The translations under genes and the position numbers were made by a program. Source: Glaciecola sp034112105 (GTDB taxonomy: Bacteria > Pseudomonadota > Gammaproteobacteria > Enterobacterales > Alteromonadaceae). Taken from it: a stretch of DNA of 58,275 nucleotides. The DNA is taken from assembly GCA_034112105.1 (NCBI GenBank), contig JAWUVZ010000063.1, positions 1-58,275 of the forward strand. Reading direction: 5' to 3'. The notes beneath the pieces were generated by a model that had not been told where the DNA came from, searched no databases, and worked only from the letters and a program-made list of their open reading frames with translations. Below, in pieces: positions 1-9,072 of this stretch. The first letter of the stretch is position 1, and every line of letters begins with the position of its first letter.

Positions 1-3000
1 AATGTAATGTCCCTCTTGGCAATGCAGCACCGCCAAATGACGCGGTCAAATTTGTTTGACTCAAGATACCATTACTCATATTCGCCGTTAAGGATAATTG
101 ATTACTATCAACACCTACCGCCGATTGGTCGACGGTAGGCACAGTCACGTTAATATCTGAAGCGCTGAGTTTCATATAGTCATTAATGCCACCTTGGCTG
201 TCCTCAAAATAATTTTGAGTAATATTACCTTGTCTATTATGCGCTGTGATGGCCACGACTGGATTGGTAAAGTATGAGATAGCCCCAATACTGTTGGTAG
301 CTTCGTCCATTTGACCGCTATAAGCCGCAAATGTGGTGGTCGAATTGCATGTCGCAGCAAAAAGACCGTCATCTGCTACTGTTTGGGTAAAGTACCCAGG
401 TATAAAGCGACCAATGTTAATTGGTGTAGCCGAAATAAGCAGACTCGCGTTACCATAATTGTTGTCTTGAACATCTAAATTTAGCAAACCTACTTCTGAA
501 TATTGCGCTGCATTATACGCAGACACCCCAGAAGAAAAGGTAGAAAGAGTTGCATCCTGGAACGCAGGAGTGGTGCTGGCAGCTATAGTGCTGCCCCCTC
601 CATAGTTCAGATTACCGTCCACACTACCTGTTAGTGTTGGGCCCGTGCGAGTGAGCATTAACTGTATTTGTCCGGGTGAATAGTTCGGTGTAACAACACC
701 TAGGCTATTTAAGGCGGTTACGCTTAAATCAAAATCGTCACCGGCTTCATGAGTAAGCGTTGCATTCGCGGTAGCTGCATTTAGTGCAGTTCCTGCTAAC
801 GTTGCGCTAACCACAAGTTCGGCTGGACTAACCCAGAACGTATTACTGCTGCCAGATAGTACCCCCGCACCTGGCTGATTATAGCTTGCACGCAAACGAA
901 TTTGTCCTGCATCGTTGTATATCGGGGTTGGTATAATAGCAATACTCTGGGCACCAAAATTCAATGTAGTACTGGTGACGCTTGAGTGTTTCGCGATAGT
1001 AGCACCATCAACAGTAAAACTGAGACCACTGGTACCGCCTGGTTCAACATTTTCTTGAGATAAATCAACATCATGATCACCGTTAAATAATCCTGTACAG
1101 ACACCATTGTCGTTTTGCACTGCTTGCAGCTTTAACGTATCGCTAAATACAGAGCCTGAAGTTTGATTAGGTAAGGTAGTCTCATTTGCTGCGCCGAAGA
1201 GAAATCTAAAACCCGCATCCGTGAAATCCATCTCACAAGAACTGCCACTACTATCGTCACATTCTACTGGGCTAGAGGCAGTAATTGAGGTATTTGCTAG
1301 TGAAAAGCTTACCGTCTCAACATCGGCATTATTAACGTTAACGGTGGTACTGCCAGTAAATGTTGGCGAACTTATCACCGTAGCGTCAACAAGAAAATCA
1401 AGCGTAACTGGCTGCGTGCTTAACGTTGAACAACTGGCATTCGCACATGCATTCACAGTCACCACTTCAGCATCACAAGTTAAGCCTTGGCCATCGTGAA
1501 CAATTTCGTAGTGGTGCACATATGAAGGCTGCACAGTGCAAGTTTGGTTAGTAAAAGTGCCGCCCAATGCTATGCCGCCGGCTCGCTCGGTTACATGACC
1601 ACCCTCAGCATCACTGTCCATATCCTCTACGATGCTAAAACCCACACTTGATGCTGAAATTGAACACCGTTTGAGCCACCCACCGTTCACACCATCACGA
1701 GTGTTCTGACTGGCAATCACTAAGGGGACATCAGTACTATAATCGCCATTTAAGTTAAATATGTCGCAAGTATCAACACCGGTAATTGCGTCGTTAGTTT
1801 GAAATGATTCGTAACTAACACCCGTAGTTAATTGCCCAGTAGCACCAGGATTAATCGCAATATATGCTATATTTTCATTGACATTCAACGTGCCAGAGTC
1901 TGTTTCTGCGCGCTCCAACGCTATCTGAAACTGCGTGTTATTTACATTTGCAATACTCGTGGCTAAAAAGGGGCTAGAGCTCGGAAAAGGATTTGTTTCA
2001 TTATTCATGGTTTGAATCGACGCAATAATGGCCGGCGATTCGGAAAATGCCAAGTCTGCTGTGGAAATCGTTTCCCAATAGTCACCACTAACTCGGTCAC
2101 CCACAAAAGCTTGAGTATTGACGCTATTTACCCGCATGTTGCCCCCACCATCTAGCGTGTAATCGCCCTCTAGTATCGCTAAAAAGTCTATGATTTGCGA
2201 TACATTACCGGCAGGTGCGCTGGGGTTAGCGTCTTCTTGTGATTCAACTTGCGCTATTTCAAAGCCAGTTTCAGTAACGTTGCGGATCCTCAGTGCCAAA
2301 CGGTCGCTATCACTGGCAGTGGTAGGCAAACTAAATACTCTGGGTACCTCTGAGAAAGGAGTATCAAAACACACTGAGGTGAACGCAGGACTGTCTGCCG
2401 TGTTATTTAGAGTCACTCGTCCTGCTAACGCTTCAATAGGGCAATTTCGGGCGCTACCGTCATAGTTATTCCCGTTATCCTGGTTGGTAAAAATCGTTTG
2501 GATCTGAGTTGATGTCAATACGGAATCAAACACCAGTGCCTCATCAATTAACCCACCAGCTGATGACTGACCTTGAAAATACGATGCGCTTCGGTTATCG
2601 CCGAAATAGAGAGTAGTGTAACCGGCAAATGGTGTAGTTCCCCCGGTACCAGAACCGCTGTTTATGTCCTGCTCGACACCATCGACGAAAATTTTTGCCG
2701 TGATGCTGGTGACATCCCAAACAAACGTCAGGTGTTTCCAATCTCCGGCATTAACAGCGAATGCATTCACGGTCGTTTTCTGGTAATCACCATCATTACC
2801 GTCTTCAAAAAAGAATTTAATCCGACCGTCAGACGCAATTTCTGCAAAGAAGTATTTGTCGCCATCGCTAGCATCAAATAGTCTTCTATCGGTCCCAGAG
2901 TTCCAAGCACTATTTCCTCGATACCAAAGACTGATAGTCCCACTGGAACCAATAATTGCGTCAAGATCAACCCCACTATCAACTGCCTCGAACGTTGATG

Positions 3001-4840
3001 CACTATTATTATCGGGGATATTGGCCGCATTACAAATTTTACCGAGTGCCGTGGTTACTCCTCCAATCGCTGTTCCATTATTGGTATTCCCAGAACTGTC
3101 AATTACTTCATTCGGCGAGCCACTCCAACTAAGTTCATCAAATCGAAAATCTATTATTGGCTCAACATTTTGCGAGACGCCACATAAATTACCAATCTGT
3201 ACACCACTAACATCCGCATAAGTTGACGTCGCGTTATTTTTAATTTCTACTTTTTTAGCTGATGATATCGCCCCGGTATGCTGGGCGTTGTCCTCTAGTT
3301 TAATATCACTACCGATACCATAAAGCACCGCATTTACTCTGCTATTATCTTTCAAATGGATTTGCTTATAACTAACAATCGCCAGGTCCTGCGCCGCGCC
3401 ACCTACATTAACTTGTGCATCTTCTTCTATATCGAAGTGATTGTCCTGACCATTAACATACAATGTCACCGGGCCATTAATAATGACGATGGAATCACCT
3501 TTTATTTCTAGCTCATCAAACCAATAGGTACCTGGGTTAAACGTGACGGTTCCGCCATCAAATAATGCATCATCGATAATATATTCACTGGCACTGGCCA
3601 GAAAAGTGACATCGTCATTCCCATCGACGATTAACTGATCGATTTGTGTGGTGCTGTAAGTGCCCGATGGTCCAATAGTTATGGTGCTATTATTTGGCAA
3701 TATATCAGTGGTTGATGAGCTGGTAACAAACGTCGGCAACGTTAGAGCCGGCGCATATGTGCCAGTGATAGAGCAGTCAGTTGTATTACAAGTGTTAGTA
3801 CCACCACCATTCCCATCGAGACTGGGAAAAGTCAATGTTGCGTCACTATCGCCAATGATTTGCCCCGAATTTTTAAATTTCAATACACTGTCTCCAGTGT
3901 GGCCTTGAATTGAGTCGGGAAAATAAGTAGAACAACTGAGTGTCGGGTCAGGTGGCGGGCCGTCACACATATCCCCAAAATTAGTGCCTGCAATTTCATC
4001 ACTCTGATAAGTGATCGTTGATTGAGAGCCTAACGTGATATCGGCTGCGCTGATAGCACCAAATGCGTAACTAGACGAGCCAAGTGTTACGTCACCTTCG
4101 GCGTATAAGCTACCGGTGTAAGTGCTGTCATTAGAAAAGGTGACGTCATCAAATACATACATGACCAATTTCCTAGCATCCCCACTACTATTATTGGATG
4201 GTGAATTAATTAAGCTTGGGGACGGGAAACTAAGACTGTGATTAACATAAACAAGCGCGGTGCCAGAGCCCAATACAATGATCTCTGACTGACTGCCTAT
4301 AGTAAAGTAATCGAACCAATATGTACTGCCACCTTGCAGGTACAAGACATTGTCATAGCCCAAAGTCAATTTATCCACAATATATTCACTGTAATCGTCA
4401 GAAAAGGTAATACTAGCTTGTGAAGCGCCGTTTTTATTAATTTCGTCAAATTCATTACCCGAATTACTGCCACTTCCTATTACCACTGTCTCATTGTAGC
4501 TTACACTGACGTCGTCATTGGCGTTCGACGTCTGGAAACTAGCGTCGGAGGCAGCAGGGGAGGGTATTCCTGTTGCAACACAGTCAGCCGTGTTGCAGGT
4601 ACTTACGGATGAACCGCTATTTTTTGTAAGCGTGGTGGTTGCGAGCAGATTGTCGTCACTCCCTATCAACTGCGCATTGCTCCCAAAGGCAATATTGCCA
4701 CTGTTACTGTGTGTGGATGCGCCATCTGGAAATATCGCTGAACACTGAGCGGCTATCGCCATATTTGTGGATGCAAAAAAAAGTAGACTAGCCGCTACAA
4801 GTTTTAGACTTTTTGAATTTATCTTTATCATGTCTTTCAT
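1..4840 (-). CDS. mshQ: MshQ-like giant surface protein of the MSHA pilus locus, C-terminus beyond the left edge
   Basis: A frame is open from the ATG at 4840 to the window edge, about 1,613 residues, with no stop seen in the stretches I translated. It begins with a signal peptide (hydrophobic core near residues 13-29, likely cleavage after AIAA at 31). Two similar modules of about 265 residues follow: each starts at a Cys (C33, C303), has a CNTxDC motif (C82/C87, C351/C356) and a YWFD motif. Residues about 555-795 look like a LamG/concanavalin-type domain. The remainder matches what I recall of the DUF6701 region of MshQ proteins. It is the last gene of the MSHA operon, starting just after mshP. 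It is probably an exported adhesin-like or pilus-associated protein; this role is inferred from family and position. Confidence 0.85.
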   Translation of the reverse strand, partial: MKDMIKINSKSLKLVAASLLFFASTNMAIAAQCSAIFPDGASTHSNSGNIAFGSNAQLIGSDDNLLATTTLTKNSGSSVSTCNTADCVATGIPSPAASDASFQTSNANDDVSVSYNETVVIGSGSNSGNEFDEINKNGASQASITFSDDYSEYIVDKLTLGYDNVLYLQGGSTYWFDYFTIGSQSEIIVLGSGTALVYVNHSLSFPSPSLINSPSNNSSGDARKLVMYVFDDVTFSNDSTYTGSLYAEGDVTLGSSSYAFGAISAADITLGSQSTITYQSDEIAGTNFGDMCDGPPPDPTLSCSTYFPDSIQGHTGDSVLKFKNSGQIIGDSDATLTFPSLDGNGGGTNTCNTTDCSITGTYAPALTLPTFVTSSSTTDILPNNSTITIGPSGTYSTTQIDQLIVDGNDDVTFLASASEYIIDDALFDGGTVTFNPGTYWFDELEIKGDSIVIINGPVTLYVNGQDNHFDIEEDAQVNVGGAAQDLAIVSYKQIHLKDNSRVNAVLYGIGSDIKLEDNAQHTGAISSAKKVEIKNNATSTYADVSGVQIGNLCGVSQNVEPIIDFRFDELSWSGSPNEVIDSSGNTNNGTAIGGVTTALGKICNAANIPDNNSASTFEAVDSGVDLDAIIGSSGTISLWYRGNSAWNSGTDRRLFDASDGDKYFFAEIASDGRIKFFFEDGNDGDYQKTTVNAFAVNAGDWKHLTFVWDVTSITAKIFVDGVEQDINSGSGTGGTTPFAGYTTLYFGDNRSASYFQGQSSAGGLIDEALVFDSVLTSTQIQTIFTNQDNGNNYDGSARNCPIEALAGRVTLNNTADSPAFTSVCFDTPFSEVPRVFSLPTTASDSDRLALRIRNVTETGFEIAQVESQEDANPSAPAGNVSQIIDFLAILEGDYTLDGGGNMRVNSVNTQAFVGDRVSGDYWETISTADLAFSESPAIIASIQTMNNETNPFPSSSPFLATSIANVNNTQFQIALERAETDSGTLNVNENIAYIAINPGATGQLTTGVSYESFQTNDAITGVDTCDIFNLNGDYSTDVPLVIASQNTRDGVNGGWLKRCSISASSVGFSIVEDMDSDAEGGHVTERAGGIALGGTFTNQTCTVQPSYVHHYEIVHDGQGLTCDAEVVTVNACANASCSTLSTQPVTLDFLVDATVISSPTFTGSTTVNVNNADVETVSFSLANTSITASSPVECDDSSGSSCEMDFTDAGFRFLFGAANETTLPNQTSGSVFSDTLKLQAVQNDNGVCTGLFNGDHDVDLSQENVEPGGTSGLSFTVDGATIAKHSSVTSTTLNFGAQSIAIIPTPIYNDAGQIRLRASYNQPGAGVLSGSSNTFWVSPAELVVSATLAGTALNAATANATLTHEAGDDFDLSVTALNSLGVVTPNYSPGQIQLMLTRTGPTLTGSVDGNLNYGGGSTIAASTTPAFQDATLSTFSSGVSAYNAAQYSEVGLLNLDVQDNNYGNASLLISATPINIGRFIPGYFTQTVADDGLFAATCNSTTTFAAYSGQMDEATNSIGAISYFTNPVVAITAHNRQGNITQNYFEDSQGGINDYMKLSASDINVTVPTVDQSAVGVDSNQLSLTANMSNGILSQTNLTASFGGAALPRGTLH

Positions 4841-4843
4841 CCA

Positions 4844-5344
4844 TTAATTCTCTTGCATTGCGTCGACTGACACTGTGCGACTCACAACAATGCCGTTTAG
4901 TGCGCAGCTTCCTGTGCTTGAAAGGCGATAGTAGCGATAATCTTCGCCGTTAAAATTGATATCTTCCGTAGTGCATCGTGCACTAAAATCACATTCCTGA
5001 AATCCAGTAATTGAGCTAAAGCTTGCTGGGCTAGAAATAACTTGATTGCATTGTTGCGGGCCTGTTCCTAGCGGGAAAGCGGTCATTGCCAACTCTTGAA
5101 TGCCAGCTTGTGCCGCGTTTTTGGCACGCACACCATACACTTCAAATAACACTGAATTTGACGAGGTACTGATCATATTAATTAACGTTCCGGCTAATAG
5201 TGCCAAAACAATAATGGCAAACAACGCCATAACAATCATGCTGCCGCTTTGTTTCGCGTCGCGTGTATGGCGATTGTGTCTAGGCGCAAGCAACTGCGCA
5301 GACTGTGTGTTTTTGATACTTTTACTAAGGGACATTGGGAACAT
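4844..5344 (-). CDS. mshP: MSHA biogenesis protein MshP
   Basis: The protein has 166 residues. A basic N-terminus is followed by one hydrophobic helix after GSMIVMALF (about residues 35-58), a pilin-like anchor without a classical FTLIEL cleavage motif, as is usual for MshP. The C-terminal half carries several cysteines suited to a periplasmic fold. The ATG at 5344 is chosen because AGGAGAT lies directly upstream; it lies inside the end of mshO, so the two genes overlap by 20 bases and are probably translationally coupled. Family and position between mshO and mshQ support the name. Its exact job in pilus assembly is not established by the sequence. Confidence 0.88.
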   Translation of the reverse strand: MFPMSLSKSIKNTQSAQLLAPRHNRHTRDAKQSGSMIVMALFAIIVLALLAGTLINMISTSSNSVLFEVYGVRAKNAAQAGIQELAMTAFPLGTGPQQCNQVISSPASFSSITGFQECDFSARCTTEDINFNGEDYRYYRLSSTGSCALNGIVVSRTVSVDAMQEN

Positions 5345-6197
5345 GTATCTCCTGTGTAAAAGTTATATTTTCACTATCTCGGGTAAAAATGAACTGCGTT
5401 TGTGTATACGCATTTCGACGCAGGGAAGCGTCGACAATTCGGAATGGATTTGTACTACTCGACCCGTTTGCATTCGGATCTGCGCTGAGTTGATTGGCTA
5501 GGTTTTCTGCCATCAAAACACCACCGCTGACAAAAGTTGTTTGTGCTTCAGCGATCGTTGATTCATGGCGATAGATTGCGTTGTTTCTGAGACAATAAGT
5601 GACCGCTGAATTAGCAATATAAACTCGCCTTGCTGGGCTGCCTTGAGAAAATGCACCATCAAGTGTGAGTTGGACCACGCCATCAGCATCATCATCAGTT
5701 GCACAATTTCCGTCACCGTCATCACTGCAAGCGTTGATGAGGCTTCGCTGATTGCTTGTATTTGAATATACATTGTCTGAGTTTATGGGATAAACAAACG
5801 CATAATCGATTCCTGTAGCAGGAGTGAACACATTACCATCGATGTCTTGCATTTCAATAATATCGATTTCACGGTCACTACTCGGGGTCACAGGTAAGGT
5901 TAAGTAAAACGAGCTCCACCTGACTGGCACAAACTCTAAGCAATGAACACCTGCATTACCCGCAAGACGAACTGAATTTGGTAGAGCCGCAGAAATCTCT
6001 CGATTAATTCGTTCAATCGCAAAGCTGCCCTCTCGCAATAAACGTTCGCGCTCGCTAGCATCGAGAAAAACTTGGGTTGATGAACTGATAAAACCGGTGA
6101 TGCCGACTGAAATAATCGCTAAAACAATCAGCGTCACGACGAGTTCAACTAATGTAAAGCCTTGATTACTGGTAAGGTTCAGCCTTGAGCTAAGCAT
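5325..6197 (-). CDS. mshO: Minor prepilin-like protein MshO
   Basis: The protein has 290 residues. It has a type IV prepilin leader with cleavage site G/FTLVELVVTL at about residue 15 and a following hydrophobic helix. The rest is a predicted globular periplasmic domain with a few cysteines and a conserved Glu at +5 of the mature pilin. It would be processed by the prepilin peptidase and act as a minor or priming pilin of the MSHA pilus (family knowledge). The start ATG overlaps the mshD stop as TAATG. No defect is visible. Confidence 0.9.
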   Translation of the reverse strand: MLSSRLNLTSNQGFTLVELVVTLIVLAIISVGITGFISSSTQVFLDASERERLLREGSFAIERINREISAALPNSVRLAGNAGVHCLEFVPVRWSSFYLTLPVTPSSDREIDIIEMQDIDGNVFTPATGIDYAFVYPINSDNVYSNTSNQRSLINACSDDGDGNCATDDDADGVVQLTLDGAFSQGSPARRVYIANSAVTYCLRNNAIYRHESTIAEAQTTFVSGGVLMAENLANQLSADPNANGSSSTNPFRIVDASLRRNAYTQTQFIFTRDSENITFTQEIHVPNVP

Positions 6198-6823
6198 TAA
6201 TAGTTACCCTTTATGCTTGCCATAATGATGCGCTCACCGCCAGGCGTTATAATAGTGACTAATATGAGTTTCTTATTGGCAACCAATGTGCCGGTATCTA
6301 AACTGCCATCCTGATTTAGATCATCATCATTAATACCGTCTACATTCTGATCATAAACCACAGACACTTGAGCAGTGAAGCCGGCATAAATATTGACGCC
6401 ATCAACGTTGGTAGTTAAACCCAGTGAATTTAAAATATTTACACCCGTAATATCGAGGCCATGGTAATCATCGACATCATTAAAAGATCCCCGGTTTTCA
6501 GCACCGTCCGGCCCAAGGCCACTGCTGCTTGTGCAAGCTACGCTTTCATTGCAACGCTCGATACCGCCAACCCTATTGGAGAATTGGTCAAAAGGTTTGG
6601 CGAGTATTTCATTACTTAACGATTGCCCTAATGAAGCAGCTCGTACCTGCCAAATAGGATCAATACCCTTTTTTACTTGCGGTTGTAAAACAGTAACCAC
6701 CAACACCATGGCAACAGCAAAAATTACCATGCCAACAATCAGTTCAATTAATGTAAAAGCGCGCTGTACTCGCCTATTTTTAGAGCGAGCAAGCTGAATT
6801 TGATTGCCTCCATTAACACGCAT
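6197..6823 (-). CDS. mshD: Minor prepilin-like protein MshD
   Basis: I chose the ATG at 6823 (MRVNGGNQ), which has GAGGG nine bases upstream; an in-frame ATG at 6844 exists but lies further inside mshC. The product of 208 residues has a prepilin N-terminus with the motif RAFTLIELIVGMVIFAV. The residue before the predicted cleavage point is Ala rather than the usual Gly. The remaining domain is periplasmic with paired cysteines. It lies between mshC and mshO with overlaps at both ends, so it belongs to the pilin part of the operon. It is expected to be a minor pilin; whether the Ala site is cleaved is open. Confidence 0.87.
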   Translation of the reverse strand: MRVNGGNQIQLARSKNRRVQRAFTLIELIVGMVIFAVAMVLVVTVLQPQVKKGIDPIWQVRAASLGQSLSNEILAKPFDQFSNRVGGIERCNESVACTSSSGLGPDGAENRGSFNDVDDYHGLDITGVNILNSLGLTTNVDGVNIYAGFTAQVSVVYDQNVDGINDDDLNQDGSLDTGTLVANKKLILVTIITPGGERIIMASIKGNY

Positions 6824-7370
6824 GAATGAAGCCCTCGGACTCAATACACACTGGTGCAGCAGTCACACCGGTGAAAGTCACGGTGCAACCGGCACTGCAA
6901 TTCGAAATTGCAGTTTGTGGCGCTCCGAACGAATCGAAATCGATAGCACCAACGGTTGTTGAACCATCAACCGCTGTCATTAAAACGCTTGCTTCGATGA
7001 TTTCAGTAGCGGAGGTTCTCAAATATGCTGGGGAGCTATAATCAATGGAACTTGCACAGGTACCCGATTCATTGCCCGATGCATAATTGCTTGAGGCGGG
7101 ACCAAAAGCGACTTCTGAACTTGTATTTACAAAATTTATTCGATGGCAAAAAGAAGGACGTGAGTCCTGCATTGCTCTAATTTGCATATTACGCAACACA
7201 GATATCAGTCGATTCTGATAAGTATATTCGGAATAGCCGCTTACGCCGCTTAATCTGGGCACAGCGAATACAGCTAATATACCGATAATTACCATCACAA
7301 CAATGAGCTCAAGGAGAGTAAAACCGCCTTGAGCTTTTTGTTGTTTAGGTAATGCACGTTGCAGCAACAT
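6813..7370 (-). CDS. mshC: Minor prepilin MshC
   Basis: The protein has 185 residues. The leader ends at G/FTLLELIVVMVIIGILAVF near residue 16, a standard class IV prepilin cleavage site followed by the polymerisation helix. The C-terminal domain has several cysteines, including two close to the very end (residues about 176 and 185), likely forming disulfides. It sits 21 bases after mshA and overlaps mshD by 11 bases. It is expected to be a minor pilin that helps start or modify the MSHA fibre. No anomalies were seen. Confidence 0.9.
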   Translation of the reverse strand: MLLQRALPKQQKAQGGFTLLELIVVMVIIGILAVFAVPRLSGVSGYSEYTYQNRLISVLRNMQIRAMQDSRPSFCHRINFVNTSSEVAFGPASSNYASGNESGTCASSIDYSSPAYLRTSATEIIEASVLMTAVDGSTTVGAIDFDSFGAPQTAISNCSAGCTVTFTGVTAAPVCIESEGFIHAC

Positions 7371-7391
7371 TCAAGTAGTCAGTGTCTTTGA

Positions 7392-7865
7392 CTAACAACC
7401 TGATGAAACGACAACAATTGACGGGGGTGCAGTGGCAGACGCAGCATCGGTGTACTCAACCCGGCAGGTAGCCGCGGTTGTGCCGCCACCATCTAAACTA
7501 ATAGTGAAGCTGCCAGCTGCATCTACAATAGTAAAATCATCAGCACTTAAATCCATGAAAAAAGGTGCCTCTACTTCGGCGTTCAATCCAGCGGGATAGC
7601 CAAATACAGTGTTAACAGTGCCGCTAGCTAAAGTAACAGTACCAGTGGCTTCGCGCTGCAAGCCAGCAATCGCTGACTTAGCATAAACTAACTGAGCACC
7701 GCCCTGCAATGCGGCCTTGACACCTTCAAGTGTGCTTGCGCGTGCATCGTTCTGTAAGTCAATAAAACGCGGTACTGCTGTTACTGCTAAGATACCTAGG
7801 ATCACGATAACAATGATTAGTTCGATTAACGTGAAGCCTTTTTGCTTGCTCATTTGGTTTTTCAT
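7392..7865 (-). CDS. mshA: MSHA major pilin MshA
   Basis: The protein has 157 residues and is a type IVa major pilin. A short basic leader is followed by the cleavage site G/FTLIELIIVIVILGILAV near residue 10, then the alpha1 helix with Glu5. A compact Gly/Thr/Ala-rich globular domain ends with a pair of cysteines (about C139 and the terminal C157), the usual disulfide loop. GAAGGAAAT precedes the ATG at good spacing. A 72-base gap separates it from mshB, the longest gap between pilin genes here, so a separate mshA promoter or processing site is plausible. MshB-MshA order and the motif make the call firm. Confidence 0.93.
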   Translation of the reverse strand: MKNQMSKQKGFTLIELIIVIVILGILAVTAVPRFIDLQNDARASTLEGVKAALQGGAQLVYAKSAIAGLQREATGTVTLASGTVNTVFGYPAGLNAEVEAPFFMDLSADDFTIVDAAGSFTISLDGGGTTAATCRVEYTDAASATAPPSIVVVSSGC

Positions 7866-7937
7866 AATATTTCCTTCGAGAGTGTTGTTTTCATTAAAAA
7901 TTTAAAGTTAAAAAAATGTAGAGTAATACCTATTCAC

Positions 7938-8546
7938 TTAGTTATCACTAAACACAATCACCTGACCAATCCTTGGGTCATAAACAAAACCATTACCTAC
8001 ATTTGTTGTAGTCGGCTCAGCTGTGTTGTTCTTTACGCTGCGGGTCAGGTAGTAATGACAAACATCGTTGCCCCCTGATCCCGCATTTTCATTCACATTC
8101 GTGAAATAGCGAAAATCTGTTACTGCCTGCACACTCCATGTTGACGAAATCGTCGGTGCGCTTTGCATAATTAGGTTAAAAATGCTTTCACAATCTAAAC
8201 TAGTAATACTGTCGTCTTCGGTACTTGAATCATTATTTAATTGGCCCGTTGGATAACCAGTATCACTGTCGACGCCAATCGAAATACCTTCGATAGTGAC
8301 AAAACTTAAGTTGCTACCGTTATTGTCTTGCGGTCGCGCTTCAATTTCCCATTGGGCGCGAACAAGGCCAACACTTGTCGCGAAACCACCTGCGACTCCT
8401 TCAACTGTTGCATCTTCAGCATCTTCAGGCACATCCAAGAAGCGCGGTATTGCGGTTGCTGCTAAAAGCCCCAAAATGACGACTACAATGACCAGTTCTA
8501 TTAGCGTAAAGCCACGTTGCTTCATATTATTTGCCGCTGCCATGAT
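7938..8546 (-). CDS. mshB: MSHA prepilin-like protein MshB
   Basis: The start is placed at the ATG encoding MAAANNMKQRGF because GAGGGAAAC stands upstream and a longer reading would cover the end of mshF. The 202-residue product has the prepilin site G/FTLIELVIVVVILGLLAATAIPRF at about residue 10. Its globular domain is acidic with a late Cys pair. MshB is a minor or major-like pilin encoded directly before MshA in Vibrio and Shewanella MSHA loci, as here. It should be processed by the prepilin peptidase and join the pilus fibre. No defect was seen. Confidence 0.9.
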   Translation of the reverse strand: MMAAANNMKQRGFTLIELVIVVVILGLLAATAIPRFLDVPEDAEDATVEGVAGGFATSVGLVRAQWEIEARPQDNNGSNLSFVTIEGISIGVDSDTGYPTGQLNNDSSTEDDSITSLDCESIFNLIMQSAPTISSTWSVQAVTDFRYFTNVNENAGSGGNDVCHYYLTRSVKNNTAEPTTTNVGNGFVYDPRIGQVIVFSDN

Positions 8547-8574
8547 GTTTCCCTCAATTTTATTTAGTTGTCCC

Positions 8575-9072
8575 TTAAAACAGGTTTCCTGTTCCAAGAT
8601 AATATTCAAATTTTTGACCTTTACGGGAGTAACGACATATATCGATTGATTCCCCAGAGTCTTTAATGTTTTGTTTGGATATAAATTCAACTTTTATGCC
8701 TAACTGTTTCTCAACATCGACATGAAGCTCTAACCCGCTGACTTCAGTCACGTCTGCGCTTGCAAATACATGTAACAGGTCACTGCAAGCGTCTGTTGAT
8801 CGTGCTAATTTAGGCCAACCTTTCTTATTCATCTCAAATCGATCAGTTTGCTTAGCACGGGCTGTTTCATAAACAATCGAGTGAGGTCGCCCTTCAAACT
8901 CCCACTGCCAATGCATTTGCGCTAGGCCTTTCTGCATTGACCCTTTTACATTCTCAAAACCTACTTTTTCCCATGCATCGCTGTTGTCGCTTAAAACACT
9001 TTGGTATAATCGAGCTGCAATCAACATAATTACGATAAACACCAAGACGAACCGAAATAACTTGTTAGACAT
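8575..9072 (-). CDS. mshF: MSHA biogenesis protein MshF
   Basis: The start is the ATG that overlaps the mshG stop (TAATG); a longer in-frame start would lie inside mshG. The 165-residue product has one N-terminal membrane helix (about residues 6-22) and a soluble periplasmic part with scattered charged residues and two cysteines (near C110 and C149). Position between mshG and mshB matches mshF of Vibrio and Shewanella. No enzymatic motif is visible. It is expected to be an inner-membrane-anchored accessory protein of pilus assembly, but its molecular role is unknown. Confidence 0.82.
   Translation of the reverse strand: MSNKLFRFVLVFIVIMLIAARLYQSVLSDNSDAWEKVGFENVKGSMQKGLAQMHWQWEFEGRPHSIVYETARAKQTDRFEMNKKGWPKLARSTDACSDLLHVFASADVTEVSGLELHVDVEKQLGIKVEFISKQNIKDSGESIDICRYSRKGQKFEYYLGTGNLF

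Noticed and set aside
2573..3221. Several ORFs on both strands inside 1-4840
   Set aside because: They are shadows of the mshQ frame, which reads as a coherent signal peptide, repeats, LamG domain and DUF6701-like region.
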